Part shown: one piece after another, positions 42,010-44,546 of the stretch
How the letters are laid out: each line of letters starts with the position of its first letter
How positions within the stretch are numbered: position 1 is the stretch's first letter
Assembly: GCA_964607675.1 (NCBI GenBank)
Contig: CAZSLC010000016.1
Location: 1-44,546, forward strand
Origin: CAZSLC01 sp964607675
GTDB lineage: Bacteria; Bacteroidota; Bacteroidia; Bacteroidales; UBA932
Length of the DNA: 44,546 nucleotides
Direction of reading: 5' to 3'
Program-made: the position numbers and the translations under genes
The notes under the pieces: generated by a model
Told to the model about the DNA's origin: nothing
The model's database searches: none
Seen by the model: the letters and a program-made list of their open reading frames with translations, nothing else

Positions 42010-44000
42010 TTCATTGATTTAATAACCGAATCCAGTGTTTTTTCAAAATTAGGAAATGACTTCGAGACAGAATCCATCCCAGAAATTGTCACTTTATCTT
42101 TGCAACCGATGGAGGCCACCTTAAGTGCCATTGCAAGGCGATGATCCTGATATGAAGAATAACTTCCTCCTTTTAACAAAGTGCCCTCAAGCATTCTTTT
42201 AACCAGACAGTTTCCTTCTATGAAAAGTATATCTTCTTCATAATATATGGAAGCACCCATTTTTTTCAATTCGCTCACCACCTGCTCACTGATATTACTT
42301 TCACTATTCTTGAGTTTATCAATGCCCGTGATTTGACTCACCCCTTGGCAGTACAAAGCCAGCACTACAACGATTGGGAAAAGATTGGGCGAATCAACAA
42401 CATCAAACTCAAAGGGCTTCAAATGAGAAGTATTTATTTTAATATCTTTTTTCCCTTGCAACACACTGCCACCACTGTTGATTATCAACTCTAAAATCTT
42501 TTTATCCGCCTGGATAGAATTTATATTCAACCCTGAAAGGGTTATAGAACCAAAAATTGCTGCTGCTGCGATAAAATTGGCAGCTAATGACCAGTCCCCC
42601 TCCAAGGAGATATCAATAGGGGAATATTTCTGCTTCGAAGGTATTGTGAAGACAAGGTTTCCATCAACTACTTGGGATGTCATTTCAATTCCAAATTTCT
42701 TAATCACATCGAGTGTCAATTGAATATAAGGGATGCTCGTTGGGTTCTCCACAGTCAACACACTATCTTTCTTACCTATCGGCAGTGCCATCAAAAGGCC
42801 AGATATCAGTTGAGAACCTTTTTTCCCAGAAATAGTCACCTTCCCCCCAGAAAGAGGGCCACATACAACTGCAGGAAGTGTATCTTCGGCAGTAAGAATA
42901 CATTTGGCCTCATACTGCTCCAAGGCATCTTTGCACCCGTACATTTTCCTCCCCATCAATACCCCTTTCCCTGTTATTGACACATCACTACCCACCTGTG
43001 CTGCCAACGGGATACAGAGGCGAGAAAGCAGCCCAGACTCACCCACAAAGAGATTGATCTGATTAATGTTGAAATTTGAGATAGAAAATTGTGCATCTTC
43101 ATCATTTTTCTTCTTCTTTAGCTTAGGAAGCCCTTCTCCCCTCAGAAACAAAGTATTCTCACTAATCTGCATTGTGGCACCCAACTGCGTTGCAACAGCC
43201 AAGGCTGCATCGGTATCACTACAACTTGTAAAATTGTGGAACTCACTCTCTCCTTGGGCCAGGGCAGCAGCGATAATAGCCCTCTGCGCTATGCTCTTCG
43301 AGGCTGGGATATCTACACAGCCATTCAACGAACAAGGCATTTTCATCTTCGTCAACTGATCAATAGTAATTTGACCTGGAGAGAACACAGATTTAGTGTT
43401 GAGTGAGCAAAAAATAAAAGGGGCACCCAATCTATGACTCTCAATCCTCGAATATGTCCCTTTATTACCCATACAATATGCCACCAATGGTCTCTTGTCT
43501 GGAAACTCCTCTTTATCATCGATAAGATCATAAAGAGATAAGACCCTTTCAACATCATCTATTCTCTTAGCAGTAGTGACGATTTTGACAATATCAGCTC
43601 CTCTTTTTACAGAGTGGCGGTATATTTTTTTTAATTCGGAAAGAGGGGGAGTAGTGCTATAATTATAATATGAGAGTATTTTCTTAAGTCTTCTCTTGTG
43701 TCCTATGATAGATAATACTGTATCATACATAGTATTAGAAGAAAGAGTATCAATATCGACATAAGAAACCCCTGCAATAACAGCCGCCTCTACCTGATCC
43801 AAGCTCTTTTTACTACACGTAACAATAACTGGTATCTTAGAGTCGTAGCACAGATTTTCAACATCCTCACTACTCAATCCACACAAATCAAGCTTCAACT
43901 CGACACATATCGAACCGAGTTCTCGATCAAGTCTTTCACATTTACGCAACGATCTAAGACAATTGTCGTAACCAAAATCTATAATGGTGATACAAATCAT
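42006..44000 (-). CDS. aroA: Fused type I 3-dehydroquinate dehydratase-like domain and EPSP synthase (AroD-AroA)
   Basis: The 664-residue protein joins two shikimate enzymes. Residues 1-220 are type I dehydroquinase-like: the Schiff-base Lys139 (GADIVKIV), Arg185 (TYSRIESHRLGAP) and SPGQ (207-210) are present. The catalytic His position (SYHDF in known enzymes) reads SYYNY, with Tyr112, and the Arg and Glu of the usual TFRxxxEGG motif are missing (TCSKK). Residues 225-664 are EPSP synthase: PASKSIAQRA (Lys235, Arg240), GESGLLSRL, GSQLISGLLMALP, Asp469 in GDWSLAANF, DHRLAMAL and SVSKSFPNF. The EPSP part should work; the dehydratase part is doubtful. It is followed by aroC in the same run. Confidence 0.9.
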   Translation of the reverse strand: MICITIIDFGYDNCLRSLRKCERLDRELGSICVELKLDLCGLSSEDVENLCYDSKIPVIVTCSKKSLDQVEAAVIAGVSYVDIDTLSSNTMYDTVLSIIGHKRRLKKILSYYNYSTTPPLSELKKIYRHSVKRGADIVKIVTTAKRIDDVERVLSLYDLIDDKEEFPDKRPLVAYCMGNKGTYSRIESHRLGAPFIFCSLNTKSVFSPGQITIDQLTKMKMPCSLNGCVDIPASKSIAQRAIIAAALAQGESEFHNFTSCSDTDAALAVATQLGATMQISENTLFLRGEGLPKLKKKKNDEDAQFSISNFNINQINLFVGESGLLSRLCIPLAAQVGSDVSITGKGVLMGRKMYGCKDALEQYEAKCILTAEDTLPAVVCGPLSGGKVTISGKKGSQLISGLLMALPIGKKDSVLTVENPTSIPYIQLTLDVIKKFGIEMTSQVVDGNLVFTIPSKQKYSPIDISLEGDWSLAANFIAAAAIFGSITLSGLNINSIQADKKILELIINSGGSVLQGKKDIKINTSHLKPFEFDVVDSPNLFPIVVVLALYCQGVSQITGIDKLKNSESNISEQVVSELKKMGASIYYEEDILFIEGNCLVKRMLEGTLLKGGSYSSYQDHRLAMALKVASIGCKDKVTISGMDSVSKSFPNFEKTLDSVIKSMK

Positions 44001-44003
44001 TTC

Positions 44004-44021
44004 TTACTACAAATGTAGTAA
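44004..44021. promoter_or_regulatory. Inverted repeat and -7 box at the aroDA promoter
   Basis: TTACTACA (44004-44011) and TGTAGTAA (44014-44021) are exact inverted copies around AA. The minus-strand -7 box TACATTTG (44010-44017) lies within it, 9 bases before the ATG at 44000. A repressor bound here would block transcription; this could tie the shikimate genes to an amino-acid signal (inference). Confidence 0.45.
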
Positions 44022-44032
44022 AAAATATCAGT

Positions 44033-44062
44033 TTTGATTATTGTATTTTTTTTATACCTTTG
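44033..44062 (+). promoter_or_regulatory. Promoter of tRNA-Leu(CAA)
   Basis: TTTG at 44033-44036 and TACCTTTG at 44055-44062 are 18 bases apart, close to the Bacteroidota consensus, ending 19 bases before the mature tRNA. It is divergent from the aroDA promoter. Confidence 0.6.
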
Positions 44063-44081
44063 CGTCCTCTATCGGTGAGAT

Positions 44082-44165
44082 GCCCGGATGGCGGAATCGG
44101 TAGACGCGCTGGTCTCAAACACCAGTGACCGCAAGGTTGTGCCGGTTCGACCCCGGCTCCGGGTA
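44082..44165 (+). tRNA. tRNA-Leu (anticodon CAA)
   Basis: The 84-base sequence folds as a class II tRNA. The acceptor stem is GCCCGGA with TCCGGGT, the discriminator base is A, and CCA is not encoded. The anticodon stem CTGGT/ACCAG holds the loop CTCAAAC, giving CAA, which reads UUG. A long variable arm (TGACCGCAAGGTTGT) is typical of tRNA-Leu, and the T arm is GCCGG-TTCGACC-CCGGC. It is followed by an intrinsic terminator. Confidence 0.95.
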
Positions 44166-44175
44166 CTAAGAAAAC

Positions 44176-44212
44176 GGCTAACAGTTGAAAAATCAACTTG
44201 TTAGCCTTTTTT
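44176..44212 (+). terminator. Intrinsic terminator after tRNA-Leu
   Basis: GGCTAACA and GTTGA (44176-44188) pair with TCAAC and TGTTAGCC (44193-44206), with one bulged T and loop AAAA, followed by six T. Confidence 0.85.
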
Positions 44213-44269
44213 GCATTCTCGATTTTCCCTACGCGAGGCAAAGAATGATATTTTTCATATCTATTTCTT

Positions 44270-44386
44270 TTAACACTCGGTATATTCCTTAAATCTCATT
44301 TCATAATTAAATGATGATTCTTCTATATACATTTGATACTCTCGCAGTCCTTTCTCTTTGGCTATTGAGTGTAGAATTTTTCTGTC
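44270..44386 (-). pseudogene. Possible C-terminal coding remnant
   Basis: A minus-strand frame of 38 codons between two stops reads like protein: LHSIAKEKGLREYQMYIE, then FNYEMRFKEYTEC and a stop. It has no start codon at its front and no promoter. It might be the tail of a decayed transposase or other gene. I do not recognise the family. Confidence 0.25.
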
Positions 44387-44460
44387 TCATATTTTATTCC
44401 ATTGGTTTGATGGTGGATTCGATAAATAAAAGATTATTATATACATTTCAAAATATCACA

Positions 44461-44546
44461 CTATCCTTGCTGATTTACAAATAACATTTCGTAATCATCC
44501 TTGCTCATAACGGTATTCCATACGCCTATATCTTGGTCGGAGTGTT
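44461..44546 (-). CDS. Possible C-terminus of a gene cut by the window edge
   Basis: The minus strand is open from the right edge to the stop at 44461-44463 and reads DIGVWNTVMSKDDYEMLFVN near its end. Only about 27 residues are visible, so no function can be given. It may be the same decayed gene as the remnant at 44270-44386 after frame damage. Nothing else is seen between 44213 and 44546. Confidence 0.3.
   Translation of the reverse strand, partial: HSDQDIGVWNTVMSKDDYEMLFVNQQG

Noticed and set aside
1..44546. CRISPR arrays, intact insertion sequences or phage genes.
   Set aside because: No regularly spaced direct repeats, no transposase or integrase motifs and no phage proteins were seen on either strand.

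Overview
The window comes from a low-GC member of the Bacteroidota, most likely the order Bacteroidales. The evidence is three SusC/SusD-type outer-membrane uptake pairs, Bacteroidota -7 promoter boxes (TAnnTTTG) in front of many genes, several lipoproteins, lipid A synthesis (lpxK), DUF1735, DUF3857 and LruC-domain proteins, and an S3 protein with the basic C-terminal tail usual in this phylum. No intact mobile element, phage or CRISPR array is visible. One run of 100 N (19721-19820) is a scaffold gap inside an ABC transporter gene.

Layout. 1-1434: start of a GNAT-like gene (minus) and lpxK (plus), divergent. 1499-13647: two SusC/SusD pairs pointing away from each other, with an Xaa-Pro aminopeptidase (pepP type) between them; the second pair directly follows the peptidase. 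13730-14221: a small DUF456 membrane protein. 14218-20881 (minus): a tight run of a PqqD-like small protein, an ABC exporter and two secreted S9 serine peptidases. 20972-21685: a SIMPL protein. 21682-26787 (minus): an M28 metallopeptidase and two secreted DUF3857 proteins, one with an intact transglutaminase-like triad and one that has lost it. 26915-32256 (minus): SusC, SusD and a DUF1735 lipoprotein. 32435-33082: a beta-barrel-like protein. 33270-37177: seven ribosomal protein genes, rplC-rplD-rplW-rplB-rpsS-rplV-rpsC. 37288-41030: a serine hydrolase lipoprotein and an LruC-domain lipoprotein. 40990-44000 (minus): shikimate genes, an aroD-aroA fusion and aroC. 44082-44165: tRNA-Leu(CAA). The last 380 bases hold a terminator and apparently decayed coding sequence.

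How it fits together. The left half is rich in peptide-handling functions: pepP, two S9 peptidases, an M28 peptidase, and SusCD pairs without any glycosidase. This suggests a cell that feeds on peptides or proteins at least in part (inference). The PqqD-ABC-S9-S9 run is the best candidate for an undescribed system: a peptide-binding (RRE-type) protein overlaps an exporter gene, which in turn overlaps a secreted-peptidase gene, yet no precursor peptide or modifying enzyme is visible.

Two further unusual points stand out. The S10 ribosomal operon is cut on both sides: rpsJ is absent before rplC, rplP is absent after rpsC, and the fragment has its own promoter and a strong terminator. The AroD half of the AroD-AroA fusion lacks the catalytic histidine and other active-site residues of type I dehydroquinases.
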